Assembly: GCF_014905175.1 (NCBI RefSeq)
Contig: NC_057790.1
Span: 4,712,001-4,776,000 of the forward strand
DNA: 64,000 nucleotides
From: Aphidius gifuensis
Taxonomy: Eukaryota > Arthropoda > Insecta > Hymenoptera > Braconidae
Reading direction: 5' to 3'
Positions 11,439-23,388 of this stretch are shown piece by piece (position 1 is the first letter of the stretch; each line of letters starts with the position of its first letter). The notes below the pieces were generated by a model that did no database searches, had not been told where the DNA came from, and worked only from the letters and a program-made list of their open reading frames with translations. Position numbers and translations under genes: made by a program.

Positions 11439-13570
11439 TAGCTAGCTTAAATAAAGTATTTATATATATATGAATATATACTTGTAAAGAGAGTTACTTG
11501 GAAGACCAGTATGACCAGTAAGAAAATCATCAACTTTTACAATTTATATTTTACCAACACTGTACAATAACAAACCACATGGCAAAATGCCTCAAGGCAT
11601 TTTAGCTTTGTCTGACGACGCGCGAATAACCAAGTGCGAATACTAGGAATTGGCATTTGATATCCCGTTCACGTTCAGGAGCACAAACTCATCGCTTGAA
11701 CGCACAGACGACGACCAAGTATTCTGTATATAAAACTATAGAATAACCATCAAGTGAGACTGTTTTTAAATGGTATAAATAAAATAAATAATATATAGAA
11801 TTAAGGAAAAAAAAAATTAAATACGAGTACATAATAAAAACTATAAGATAAAAATATTTAAGTCATGAATTTTATGCTGCAAGTACTTGGTGCATTTCAC
11901 TCGCTCTATACAGGCGTGAGCTCGCGCATAAACTCCGGTGACTACCGGTCTTGAATATGTCGCAGATAAGTGGCTTGAGTGGTGAGATCCTCGTTTGTTG
12001 AGTATGAAAAACGAGCATCATGATATTACTTAGCACATTGTGAAACTTTAGTATAACTATATTTATTACTACGTGCATGTATTCATTTCATCATATATAG
12101 CTGTTACATTATTATATTTTATTGTTTGAAATAGATTCTTAATTTTCGTCATTAGAAATATATCTATTTTTTGTTTTTTTATCTTCCATGATTCTTTACC
12201 AATAATAATATTTATTTTGATGATAAAAAAATAATTATATAATATAAAAGTTTCACTCTCTTGGCATTAGGACGTGCTAAATTGCCTATTTTTGTCTCTT
12301 AAATATCTTATTAAGGACATCATGAAATTGTTGATGTGTTTTTTTCGAGATTTTTATTATTATTCTTTTTTATTTTATTTTTTTCTTCTTCGGTGTGTTG
12401 TTGTAACGCTAATGACACTCGTTCGTATCTTCTTGACTTGTTTTCATTAAATTTTTTCTTTTTTTTTTTTATCTTTCTTGTTTCATTATCTTTTTTTTTT
12501 TTTGTTTCTGTTAGGATCCCCTCATCGAATACGATCTTCTTGGACGACTTGGCATCATTGAAAGAATGGCAGGGCCATTTTGAGGTGGGGTGATGCGTAA
12601 CGACGTCGTTAACGCGGGCATTTGAACCAACCGAAAATCCCGGAACATGAACTGCTGCAGCGATTGACCAGAGAACCATTATTCCAAATGTTGGAGAAAA
12701 TAAAAAACAAAGAGGGGAACCAATATAAAAATAACAAAAAAAAAATAATGAAAGCAAGTATCGAAGAGTATGTATATCAATTAAAAAAGTTTGAAGTGTA
12801 TATTGGATTTTTGTTTGTAGAATTTTTTGATTATTTTTATTATCTATTGTAATATATATAGGTATATATAATTTTACTTTGAAGTTATATGTTTACAGAT
12901 GATATTTCGTTGATAATATAACAGATAATAGTACATGTTAAATTGTCATACTCAAGTATCATGATGATCCAGACGTCTTTTGTGTCTGGCTGTCAATAAT
13001 ATAGGAAAATTCAAAAAGAAGGATAGAACTATATATGCAGATGAAATATGAGAATCCTTTTGGTATAGTTGGTTATTTTGTATGAGGATGATGATGAACG
13101 TCTGGGATTGCAATTACGGTAAGAAAATGCCTTGTAACTTTGAGAATTTTCGTGTATTATAGTTCTTCCCTAATTCTGCAGTATCGGATGTCAATTATTA
13201 TTGATGATGAATAAAAAAAAAAAAATAAATAGATAAAAATCAACAAAATAACAAAGCTAATATTATAAATATAAATTTAATAATGTTAATTTACAATAGT
13301 GCATGTGAATTAATATTTCAAAATTGTCTTTTTTGCATCGAGAGCCATTTAATAGGAAAACACTGCGATTAGTTCATAAATAATGTTGATCATTCGTAGT
13401 AGGTGGTAATAATAATTATGTTAGCAAGGTTGTTTAGCTCAGGGAAACATTGAGCAAAATGCTTGGAGGGTCTATAAATATAAAATATGAATTTCAAATA
13501 TTATATAGGTATATAATTCATAGGTATGTTTGTGCATACATACTATTCATGGAAGAGTGAGGGAGAATGA
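11439..13570. other. Mostly non-genic, with a two-strand open island at 12500-12720
   Basis: The island at 11870-12000 holds a 26-codon ATG frame starting MLQVLGAFHSLYTGVSSRIN. A possible acceptor, TTTCTGTTAG, lies before 12513; the following DNA reads IPSSNTIFLDDLASLKEWQG up to a weak donor GAG|GTGGGG near 12587. A TTG-started frame from 12622 reads NQPKIPEHELLQRLTREPLF. The minus strand is open from 12757 to 12320 as well. No strand or exon structure stands out, so no gene is called. The rest is A/T-rich. Confidence 0.35.
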
Positions 13571-13759
13571 CAGACTGAGACCAACATATATACACATACT
13601 AGCAATGGCATAATTGAATTGGCTTCCTCGACCTCATTCACATTCAATCGTGATCATTACCCGCCGTGGGCATCCTCCTACGTGGACCCGCAAACACTAT
13701 GGACCATGAATTCACCCACCATAAACCGTACCAACAGGAAATCTCATCAAAAAAAATAA
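13571..13759 (+). CDS. Candidate exon or ORF fragment, unknown
   Basis: A stop-free frame of 62 codons has no early ATG; the first is internal. The GC-richer part reads NRDHYPPWASSYVDPQTLWT followed by a basic tail and TAA. Composition is balanced and unlike the flanking translations. No strong acceptor precedes it. The minus strand of the same island is also open (ORF from 13835 to 13644). If real it would be a 3' terminal exon. No family was recognised. Confidence 0.18.
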   Translation, partial: QTETNIYTHTSNGIIELASSTSFTFNRDHYPPWASSYVDPQTLWTMNSPTINRTNRKSHQKK

Positions 13760-15962
13760 AAAATAAAATGGTATAAGATTCATTAAAAAAAATATATATA
13801 TAAAACATATAATCACGTAATTTTGAATGATTCACATAATTAGTCTTTCATAAACACATTCGTTGATACATCTTTTTAATAATTAGAAAAATATACATAT
13901 AATTATATTTTTCAATTTTAATTTAATATCTTTTTTTTTCTTTCCGTGACACATATAGATATAAGAAAATTATTTTAAAATTCAAATGAATTAAAATGGC
14001 AACATTGTTAATCAGTGATTTTAATTGATGGATACTTGCAGGTTTATATGTTGTTGTTGTTGTTGTTTTATATACATATAGAATGAAAGGCAACATGTAG
14101 ACACGACTGTCACCAACAAGTTTCTGAGGGGAATTGAAATTATATATACAAACTAAACCTTATGCATATATATAGTCGTTGTGTGGACACGCGAGGTTTT
14201 GTATTATACAAATGCAAACCTCGGACTTTTGTAGATATAGACGCTGGACATGGACACGTGCTACTGAACAAAAGAACTTGAACGTAATACATATGTAACG
14301 CGACGGGAGACATTGAGATGAAGGTGAATCGCAAAATAAGAGAAGATACTTTCTTATGGATCTTGTTTTTTTTTTTTTGGTGTATAAAAAAGGGATAAAG
14401 CAATAGGGTATATATGTACTAAGTTTGTATACTTTAGAGCACTTCATTAAAATCATCCGAAAAGTTCATCACGATTATCAATTTGTAATCCATACAAGAA
14501 AGAAAGAGAAAGAGACTCGATCTCTGCTACTTTGGTGTCCCCTACATATATATACATTCAATGCATACAGTATATACCCTGCATCATCAGTTTGTCATGA
14601 TCAGTTTAGTCGTTGTGAACGTTATTTTTTTTTTTTTTGTTTTGGTTTAATCTTTTCATTTTTTTTTTTTTTTTTTTTGTACTTAAGAAGGGGTGGTAAA
14701 AGAGAGGAGGGTAAAAGAGATCAGCTCCGGGTACACAAACCAAGCTATTTTCGCTTGCCCGGAAGGTCCCAGATACCTTTGCCATGATAAGTAATACATA
14801 TACTTAAATTCTGCATTCGATCGGCATCTTCGATAAAAAAGTTCTCGTTGCCCTGAAGCCCATGATCGCATTCTCCTTCCCATCAGTATTTTTGACTTTT
14901 GAAACTTACCTGAAACAGATAAATTGAAAAAACAAAATTATACTCTTGTGATTCTGTCAAAATATTTATTATAATAAATAAATATAATAGTAATAATAAT
15001 AATAATATAAAATATATAACTGAAATATTTTTTTTATTTTTTTATTGTATATATAATTTTATTTATTTAAACAGTTACATATATATATACGTATGTTTGT
15101 GATAATTGCAGGATATAATTATGAGCAGTAATCTGGAAAAAAATATAACGGCTGGATAAACAACTAAACAAGAGACGACTATCGTTTAAATCGAATCAAC
15201 AGCGATGTCGAATACTAACGAGTAGGTGACCCGAGACAAAAGAGGTTTGTGTATATAGTGTCTATATACATATACTTTTTTACTTTTTTTATTATCTTTA
15301 TTTTAATCTTTTTTTTTTTTTTTTTGTCTTGTCCTCCGTATCCTGTCTATGAACAACTTAAAACCCTTTCTTTATCATCCACCCCCGGCAATACTCGTGT
15401 ATTCTTCTCCATATTCTTGAAAAAATAAAATTTTAGTGTACTGAAATTTATGCTTGGACAAAAAATAAAAAAATAAAATAAAATAATAATCTTATTTTCT
15501 AAAGGAATATTATATACTTATATAGTTGATGTTCTCTGTAAAAATGTGGATAAATGTTATCAGCACTTTGGTGCAATTGCGACATTAACGGGTTGTACCA
15601 GTAAATGTGAATGGCTGCCTGGGGCAACAAAGATTTTTTGGCAAAATACTTGCCCTCTTTTTGCCTTGTAATTTTGCTTGAGACATGCAATTTTCTTGAA
15701 CCATATTCTCTTTTTTGTCCTACAGGGTGAAGATGATATTGCTTAAAATGAATTTAGAAAATGCGTACTTATTTTTCTTTTTTTTTTTTGTTACGAAGAT
15801 ATGCGTAGAGAAGACATTCATTATTCTTTTTATGGTCAGTGTGGGTTGTAATGAAAATTGGCAAAAATAAGATAAAAAATTAAGATAAAGAAAAAAAAAC
15901 GAAAAAGGCAGGTGCATGAGTAATTCAATTTGGTTCTGATTTTGTTTTTTGTTTTGTTTCAG
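13760..15962. other. AT-rich non-genic stretch with microsatellite
   Basis: A GTT trinucleotide repeat lies at 14051-14067 and a 21-base T run near 14658. The island at 14690-14890 is open on the minus strand (66 codons, MGRRMRSWASGQRELFYRRC) but lacks a good splice context. The 15500-15690 minus-strand frame has no ATG at its start. No gene is called. Confidence 0.4.
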
Positions 15963-16135
15963 AAACAGTGGGCAGTTGATGAATTGGATCTTTTTTTGAT
16001 TCATGATTTTTTTACAATTGGATATATTTTTTTGGACCGTTTGGATTGGAGCATCATCACACCTGGTAAATGTTTCTTCTTTCTCTCCAAAATCTGCCTA
16101 GAAGGTTCTTGCAAATTTTTGGATTCAATTCTCAT
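15963..16135 (+). other. Candidate internal coding exon
   Basis: The acceptor TTGTTTTGTTTCAG and donor CAT|GTAAGTAT are near consensus. Of the three frames only phase 0 is open across all 173 nt, reading KQWAVDELDLFLIHDFFTIG and onward, with two bases left over. The other two frames stop within 40 nt. The peptide is rich in hydrophobic and aromatic residues, partly because of T runs. It may be a coding exon or a long non-coding RNA exon. No partner exon is secure. Confidence 0.3.
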
Positions 16136-16637
16136 GTAAGTATATAATGTGAATGTTATTATTTTTCTTTGTTATTCATCTGTTTTTTTGCTACTCTGTC
16201 TCGTCTGGTTTTCGTTCTGATTCTTACACTGATTCTCAAACTGCTGTTGCAACTACCTGTCTTGTCAGTGGACCCTCAACGTGTCCTCCTTCCACAACTG
16301 TATATACATATATACCGTGCGACCAACTCACGTATCCAAACATTTTTCCTTTTGTTTTTATTTACTTATATTTATTTATTTTTTTTCCAATTTTTTCATT
16401 TCTTTTTTTTTTCTTTTTTTCAGCTTCAAGTCTCTTTTTTTCTGCTTGAATTCTCATTTTTTCTTTTTTCTTTTTTACTTCCATAATTTTTTTATTCCTT
16501 ATTTTTTTTTATTCTCATTCTTTGGGTCCTTCTGGCTTGTTATGCAGAGTTATGCCCCGCTGCTTGATGTCTGACCAACCAAACAGTTAAGAGAGATAGA
16601 TTGATAGAGAAATAATCAAGTTAAAAAGAGTTAAAAA
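16136..16637. other. T-rich non-genic stretch
   Basis: Very T-rich, with overlapping phenylalanine-rich frames at 16150-16575 that reflect base composition. The piece at 16195-16340 is GC-richer and reads SSGFRSDSYTDSQTAVATTC in one frame, but has no splice context. Nothing is called. Confidence 0.45.
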
Positions 16638-16811
16638 ATGACTGGCATCATTCGAATGAGAATACTCGCTACTTGTCTGTCTCTCCGCAAAAGGTTTTTG
16701 GAGATTCTTTTTCCAAATCATCGTAACGATCTTGCGGAAGAGAAAAATACACAAAGTAAAAAAGACTTTTTTTTAAATGAAAAAAAAAATATATTATATA
16801 CATATGTATAA
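16638..16811 (+). CDS. Small ORF, 57 residues, unknown
   Basis: An ATG frame of 57 codons begins MTGIIRMRILATCLSLRKRF and continues with an acidic/basic middle and a lysine-rich end. The N-terminal 20 residues form a short amphipathic or signal-like segment. The context is A/T-rich; no upstream in-frame ATG competes. No homology was recognised, and chance cannot be excluded at this length. Confidence 0.18.
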   Translation: MTGIIRMRILATCLSLRKRFLEILFPNHRNDLAEEKNTQSKKDFFLNEKKNILYTYV

Positions 16812-17731
16812 AATATTTGGAGGTTGAGGTTTTTGATGGTGAGGTGGATAGTCGTTGCATCGATCAAGTTGAGGTGTACACGTAATTTTATCCAATGTAT
16901 GAAAAGGAAATTGTTTGACACAGAAATTACGAGTGAGTTGAAACTTTTGCCGTTTGTCCACATGAACCAGTTGTGTTTGATCGTAATTTATCAGTTTTTT
17001 TTTTTTTTCTTCTTTATCACTCTTTTTAACAATCTGTATTTTTACCCTTTATTTTCTCATTTTTTTTTTCGGTCTTTTATCTTTAACCATTTGAAGCCCT
17101 GTTTTTGAATTGCATCAAAGATGCCTCTTCAACTTTCCATCATCAAACATCAAGATCATAATTGAATGCCTTTGTTTTTAAAAAGTTTTCTTTTTTTGTG
17201 TCGGAAATTCTCAAAAAGCCGTCAAAATGCATTTAGGGGATATACGATTTTACTTGGATTCATCCCAGTTTTCGTATTTTATAAATGCATAAAGAAATAA
17301 TTTTTTTTTTTTTTTTATATTATTTCTATTGAAGATTTTTCATCAGAGAATCTCGTTGCTAAAATTGTAAAGCTATGAATTCAAAAAAACCCTCAACTGT
17401 TTATATATGTATATATATTTTTTTTATATTTTATTTTATTTTATTTTTTGTATGATGCAAAACAAAAGTCGAAATGGAAAACAACACGGTTTTGATGCTC
17501 TGTTAGTATTTATATATACATTTGTTGGCACTGAAAGTGAATAGGTATATGGTATGTTTCTATCAACTAAATATTTTTCCCCACGTGAAAATAAAAAATA
17601 TAGAAAAACAAAAAATTTGTTTTACAAATATAAAAACTACGAAAACCACCACAAACGTTCGTTAAAATGCTTCTTTTTATTTTCGTAAATAAACCATTGA
17701 GTTTTGAAAAATCCAACAATAATACTAGCAA
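16812..17731. other. AT-rich non-genic stretch
   Basis: Poly(T) tracts (about 16992-17008, 17060, 17300-17316) and short frames only. No gene, RNA or repeat was identified. Confidence 0.5.
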
Positions 17732-18220
17732 CACGGAGAGAAATCCGCAGCAAATAATGCTGTAGAGTATCAAACAAATTTTACTGTAGTCTACTGGAAA
17801 TTGATTGCGTAAATATAAATTTTACTACAGTAATTAATCTAAACAAAACAACGTCACAAAATAAAATTATTGTAAACATCAGAATAAAATGTAATGTGTT
17901 TATTAATTTTAAAAAATAAACCATTTTATAAATTTTTGTGTTTCAATTTTTATTTAAATTCGTGAATAAAATAAAAACAATAAACTTTTTAGAAGAGGTT
18001 AAACACACTTGATTTCAATAAATATTCGTGTCATCTAATTTACACATTTCTGGCATAAAGTATATTAACTAACTTCCAAAATTCCGGTAGATACAGTAAA
18101 AAATTTAGATGAAATATAATAATAATCATTATAATAAGTGGGAATTAGTTGCTTTAATGACGTCAGCTATGATTTTTACGATACCACTACAGTAATATTT
18201 GGTGCGGATTTCTCTCCGTG
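17732..18220. mobile_element. Non-autonomous TIR DNA transposon (MITE-like), 489 bp
   Basis: The left end reads CACGGAGAGAAATCCGCAGC and the right end is its inverted match (GGTGCGGATTTCTCTCCGTG, two differences). Similarity continues inward for about 40 bp, through a CTGTAG...TATC block. The interior is A/T-rich and has no transposase frame. No clear target duplication is visible in the flanks (AGCAA on the left, AAGTC on the right), so the superfamily cannot be set from the sequence. Confidence 0.85.
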
Positions 18221-19713
18221 AAGTCTATATATATTCTTAATAAAAAAAAAAAAAAAAAAAAACAAGTAATAATAATGAGATGAATAAATCTCATTGTTTC
18301 ATCAAGGATAAATTGAATTCTTTTACAATGCAAATTTTGCTGAAAAATAAATAAATAACTAAACAGTATGATTATAAAATTAACTTTACCATATTTTTTT
18401 TTATTATCACAAAATAGTCGTAAATGATATATATATGTAGGCATCATATCACCATGAGAATAAAACTATGGTAAAATTATTTGAAGGGAAAAATAATATT
18501 TCGCACAAGGCAATTGGATAGCATCAATTTGCGCCCGCATAATCGAGTCACAACAGCAATTTTCTCATAACCGTCATCGTGGCTGTTGAGATTAGTTTCT
18601 TCAAGACATTATCATTTGCTGCTGTTTATACCTATGTGCCTACTGTTATTATCGACAAGGACGTTAATTGCGTCACAGCTTGAGATAAATATGCTATATT
18701 CAATTCTTTTTTATTTACAACAATATATATATATACATATACTTATAAAATCAACCTAGCCCACAAAATAAACTTATTTCTTTTGCAACTAGGACTCGAC
18801 TTGATGGAAATATTATGCACGTATTTCTTTCGTTCTCAGAATAAATAAAAAATCTTTAAGAAATCACAACGTTTGATTTATGTCAGCAAATCAATATACA
18901 AGACAGACTTATTAAACGCAAATCATCAATCCTCAAGATACTAAAAATAAGTATTTTAAATCATAGAATAGACAGTTGTATGTCTACATACAATATTAAA
19001 AAAAAAAAATAACAATTTATTATTATTTATTTATTTATTTTCTTCATTTTTGCTTTTGCATATTACCTATTTTGTACAGAGTTAAATAAAATGAGTGACC
19101 AGTGAAAGCTCATGTATACATGTATATTTATGAAACATTCACATATATCTATACAAGGTAGAGTTATTTTCATCGTCATAAAAAAAAATGAATAGAGTGT
19201 GAGACATGCGTCATTATATATATATCCACTGGATGAAAAAAAAAAAAAAAAATGAGAATACAAGTAAAGATAAAAAATGAAAAAATAAATTCAAAAGCAT
19301 ATATTTTTGGGTAAAAGAGAGGTCCATTAGGCGCCATCGTGGGGGTGTATAAGCCGACTAGCTGAAAAATTCAGCCAACCAAAATAAAACATCCAAAATA
19401 TACTACAATCAGTCGTACTATACATAGGTGCATTATTTTCAAATATTCATTAAAAATAAAAAAAATTCAATATAATATTTATACAATGCGTAGATCAAGA
19501 GATTATAATTTATTCAATGAAATATTTTTATAAAGAAAATTTTATTTAAACCACAAAAACATTTAGTTTCACAATTTCATAGAAAAACGCATGTATATAT
19601 TTATTTTTATTATTTTTTATTATTTATATCTCGTTTATTTTTTCATCTTGGTGTATTTATGTTTATGCTAGTATATTTATGTTTTCATCATTTCAACTTT
19701 GTCTACTTTACAG
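18221..19713. other. AT-rich non-genic stretch
   Basis: A 20-base A run lies near 18241-18261. GC-richer patches at 18520-18690 and 19315-19380 show no long frame. Nothing is called. Confidence 0.5.
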
Positions 19714-19812
19714 ATCAACAAGTCGAGGGCAAGTGAAGACCGCAGTTTAATTTACATCATTCTACTGTCGGCTTTTGACGTTAAACGACGACGACCGCAT
19801 ATATTGTCGTAA
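19714..19812 (+). other. Candidate terminal exon, 32 codons
   Basis: A long T/C-rich tract and TTTACAG end at 19713. Phase 0 then reads INKSRASEDRSLIYIILLSA and 12 more residues to a TAA. The other frames stop early. The stretch is more GC-rich than its surroundings and has several CGA codons. It might be the 3' coding end of a spliced gene, but no upstream exon with matching phase is certain. Confidence 0.22.
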
Positions 19813-21201
19813 ATGAGAAAACTTGCAAAAATTCTTCAAGAAGCTCACAAGATATGAGATAATGACGACAAAATATAAGGAGTATACCAGCAACAAATCT
19901 AGTGGCTTATATAAATTCTACAAAATGTGGAAAAATACAGAAAGGTAAAATTTTTTAGATAAAATAATCATTGTTGTGCGTTATAAAGCCATGAAAGATA
20001 AAACAAATTTACAAATGTTTTTGCTGACTCTTCGAGAATTTTGCAAAAATAAAATAAAAAGAAAAATACTTTATAAAAGTAACAACCAAGAGTTTTTCTA
20101 GCTGAAAAAGAAAATGTAGATATACTTTGATACTTTGTTTTGTCACATTATATTGTTGCCTATTTCTTTTTATTTTTATTTTGCAAACTATAGCCCTTAT
20201 TCCATATATAGTTATAGAGAAAATCATGCAATAGTGTTGACAGATTGTCTTGTTGTAACATTAGCAGCCACAAATCCTTGTACTAAAAATATCAAATGAC
20301 AATATCTCATAAAATAGTTGGTGTACATCATCATTTTGCAGTAAGTAGTTGTGGGATGAAAAGTGAAAGTCTTGTCTTTAATTTTTAAATTTTTTGTCGT
20401 CCCTTTTTTTTTTTTATAATATTTATTTATTATTTTTATTATATATTTATCAACAATTTTTTTTTTATTTCTATATCAAATTATATTCTCTCAATTATTT
20501 AACAAGCATGTTATTTATTTATGTATTATTAATATTAAAATGAATCATCGTGGTGGTCTAGGTGCGCTTGGCATGCTATATTAAATAGTGGGTAGTCAAT
20601 GTCTACTGTGCACACACGCGACTTGGCAAGAACTTGGCTTTCATAAACGACCACAAATGTTAAGACATACAAAACATGTATGATATTTATCCTATTTATA
20701 TAATGATACTTTGATATATATATACATACTAAAACTAGGTGATTGTCTGCCGCCTGAAAGCCAATTGCCTGACGTCATTCATGACAATGCTTTTTCTTCT
20801 CTCTCAATCTTGTATATTTTTTATAATTTTTATTCGTTTAATATTCTCTTTTTTTTCTCTTGACAATTCAACGTTAATTCAAGACCAATTTTATATATAA
20901 TTTATAGTTTTGACCTTCATCTCAGTAATATATAATAAAATTAAAAAATATATATATTTATAATGGCTTTAACCATTTATCTATTATAATTATAAGATAT
21001 AAATTTTTTTTTATATTTTTAAAATGAACAAATACAGCAATCTTTGTGTATCGATACTACATCTAGAAGTTTTGAAAAGAAATAACCCGTATGTTTCTTG
21101 TTCTCTATTATATTAATATGCGCTTTTTTTTTTTTTTATATTTTTTTTATTCAATTCTATCAATTTTTTTATTTCCCCTAATTTTTCCTTTTTTTTTTCA
21201 G
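19813..21201. other. AT-rich non-genic stretch
   Basis: Poly(T) at 20404-20416 and 21126-21138, and TA-rich sequence at 20720-20735. The island at 20550-20650 has stops in all frames. Nothing is called. Confidence 0.5.
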
Positions 21202-21257
21202 ACTCCCTGGAATTCCCAGCACTCTGGACATAATTCTGAAGTGGTGAAAGGCAGACG
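21202..21257 (+). other. Candidate internal exon, 56 nt
   Basis: The acceptor is a 12-base T/C tract plus CAG; the donor is ACG|GTGAGG. Phase 0 is open and reads TPWNSQHSGHNSEVVKGR with two bases left over. A second frame (offset 1) reads LPGIPSTLDIILKW and then stops before the donor. Either could be coding, or it could be a non-coding exon. Confidence 0.25.
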
Positions 21258-22020
21258 GTGAGGGTGAAAGGCCAAAAAAAAAGAAGAGAGAAAAATAATA
21301 AATAGTTGAGCTATTATTTATTCACATTGATTTGTTGCCAGGCCAATCAGTCAATCTCGACATATGCTTAAGTAAGATTACATTTGTACTAATGTTGGGT
21401 GTGAACGGAGCAAAATGCTGAAGTACTCCACCGGGGGGGATTTACGAATTTCCCGGGGGTTGGAAGAGTGGAATAATATTTAAGGGGCACCCAATAAAAA
21501 ATATACTGTACGCGTATATTTATATATCTAAATATATTATTATATGATGTATCGTTCATATCACAAAGAAGGGGGAATATAATTTTTTTTATTTTAGATT
21601 TTTTTATTTTCATTCAGATAGATATAATGGTAAAACCTCTCGACAGATTACACGCACGGTATACGTATATGTATGTCCCAATTGGGAAGCGACCCCCTTG
21701 AACATTAGTGGTCTTATCGTTGAAGGTATTACATCAGTAATGCTCCATGAAGCAGATACATGTAACAATGCTGGGATTTAAAATATATGAGCAGGACAAT
21801 TTATTGTATTACGCCTATTAATTGGCATAATATCAACGTGTCTGTTGTCTTATTATATTATATTTCAATTTTTTTTTTTCTCTTTTCTATATCTTTATCT
21901 CATTATTTTTTCTTTTATAATAATAATTTTTAAATTTATATTTATTTTTTATATAATATATAAAAGACAAAAGAATGTATATCTATATCTAACGATTTGC
22001 TTCAAGTCTCACGACTCACG
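21258..22020. other. AT-rich non-genic stretch
   Basis: A short G/C-rich patch at 21425-21465 contains runs of seven and five G with CCCGGG. No gene or fold was supported. Confidence 0.5.
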
Positions 22021-22116
22021 ATGAGGTCAGTAGTGGGGAAATGTGACCCGATTTTCAGGAAGTATAATATACTTTCGCGCTTTATCGGTTCTTGCCTGAC
22101 ATCAGAGACCGGTTGA
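22021..22116 (+). CDS. Small ORF, 31 residues, unknown
   Basis: An ATG frame of 31 codons reads MRSVVGKCDPIFRKYNILSR and ends SETG before TGA. The DNA is GC-richer than the flanks. It is short and unsupported by splice sites, and is listed because the composition resembles coding sequence. Confidence 0.12.
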   Translation: MRSVVGKCDPIFRKYNILSRFIGSCLTSETG

Positions 22117-22427
22117 ACAATACCTTTCCTTCTATATAGACTATATATATATGTATACACATAAGTGTCTATATGATGAAATATATATATATAATAAATA
22201 TAAATAAATAAATATATATATTATAAAATAATATGTGCATCGCATTGAGGAGAAAGCAAGAATTGTATTTCTGGTATAACCGAGAGTGGAATGTATATAT
22301 CTGATCGTTTACTTTAACGATCAACTGGATACAGATCAACAATGTCTCTCTCATCGTTTTCGCATTATATTCTAAAAGTTTAAAGCTTAAGGACATTGGA
22401 CACAATACCTAAACTTTCAGTCTCACT

Positions 22428-22640
22428 GTGGTGATAATATATATCTATATAGAGCGATTAAATTGCCGGATAGTTAACTCTTCTTTGAGAAATTCATTTC
22501 AAACAATTCCAATTGTAACAACGGATGCAATAAAATTCATCAATGATGCTATAACCAATTTCAAATTGTCGAGAAATTTTAGCAAAGTTGTTACCAAAGC
22601 AGATGATCATATTTCTCCTTTTATTTTTTTCCCCATCTGA
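22428..22640 (+). CDS. ORF without canonical ATG, about 65 residues
   Basis: The frame is open from about 22428 to a stop at 22640 with a GTG, not ATG, at its start. The later part reads LRNSFQTIPIVTTDAIKFIN and continues with a mixed, polar sequence that does not look compositionally forced. It may be part of an exon. No splice acceptor was identified and no family was recognised. Confidence 0.15.
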   Translation: MVIIYIYIERLNCRIVNSSLRNSFQTIPIVTTDAIKFINDAITNFKLSRNFSKVVTKADDHISPFIFFPI

Positions 22641-23230
22641 AGTCCCTTTTTGAACTTTATATGACATTGGGTAACCAGTGGTCCTTGACGGTGCGAACTA
22701 AAACACGTGGCACACAATCCCCAATTTTTTTTATTTCGTCATTGTTTTTTTTTTCCTCAATATATATTTTGTTCAATTCATTTCATTTATTACTCAACGA
22801 ACTATCTGACGCTATTACTAATGTATATATACGCGTACAAGAAAAAAAAATATTTCCAGGTGTTTATAGATGAAAAAACATGACGAAAATTGTTAGCTAG
22901 TAATAACAATGAAACGTCAGCAACGGGCCTAATAAATTTTCACCCCAGGAGAGAACACAACCCGCATCCTACGATATACATATATGTATACATGTGGTTC
23001 TTTCTCACGACCGCAAACCAAGTAAAGAATTTGACGCGATCAAAAATAACGATAAGAATTGCACAGATTTTTTATTTTTATTTATTTTTCTCTGGTAAAA
23101 AAATAAAAAACATGTTCATAGTCATATTTTTGAATCTTTTTGTATTTCTTGGATAGAAAGTAATTTTTTTTTTCATTTATTTTTGTCTTATCTTATTATT
23201 TATATAGTATTATTATTTTTTTATTTTTAG
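22641..23230. other. AT-rich non-genic stretch
   Basis: T-rich with short frames. TA-type microsatellite near 22820 and 22980. Nothing is called. Confidence 0.45.
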
Positions 23231-23388
23231 AAATCCAGTTGTTGGAAGAGACTATTATTGCTAACTGGCAATTGGAAAGTCTCGGTGGGCTTACTCAATT
23301 TCTTGTTACATACTGTCGATCATGAAATGATTATCCATGACGATAGGAAAAAGTTCACGCTAGTGAAAATTTATGGAATATTCAAATG
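23231..23388 (+). other. Candidate internal coding exon, 158 nt
   Basis: The acceptor is TTTTTTATTTTTAG and the donor ATG|GTAAGTATTC is near perfect. Phase 0 is open across the full length, reading KSSCWKRLLLLTGNWKVSVG and then a charged tail KIYGIFKW, with two bases left over. Offset 1 stops after 10 codons and offset 2 after 30. The exon has clear GC enrichment over its flanks. It may be protein-coding or a long non-coding RNA exon; no domain was recognised. Confidence 0.32.

Noticed and set aside
12320..12757. 145-codon minus-strand frame
   Set aside because: It starts at TTG, its ends are F- and K-rich from homopolymers, and the GC-richer centre is open on both strands. No ATG or splice structure supports it.
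21425..21465. G-rich patch as a quadruplex or palindrome
   Set aside because: Only two G runs lie close together, and the arms are not complementary beyond CCCGGG.
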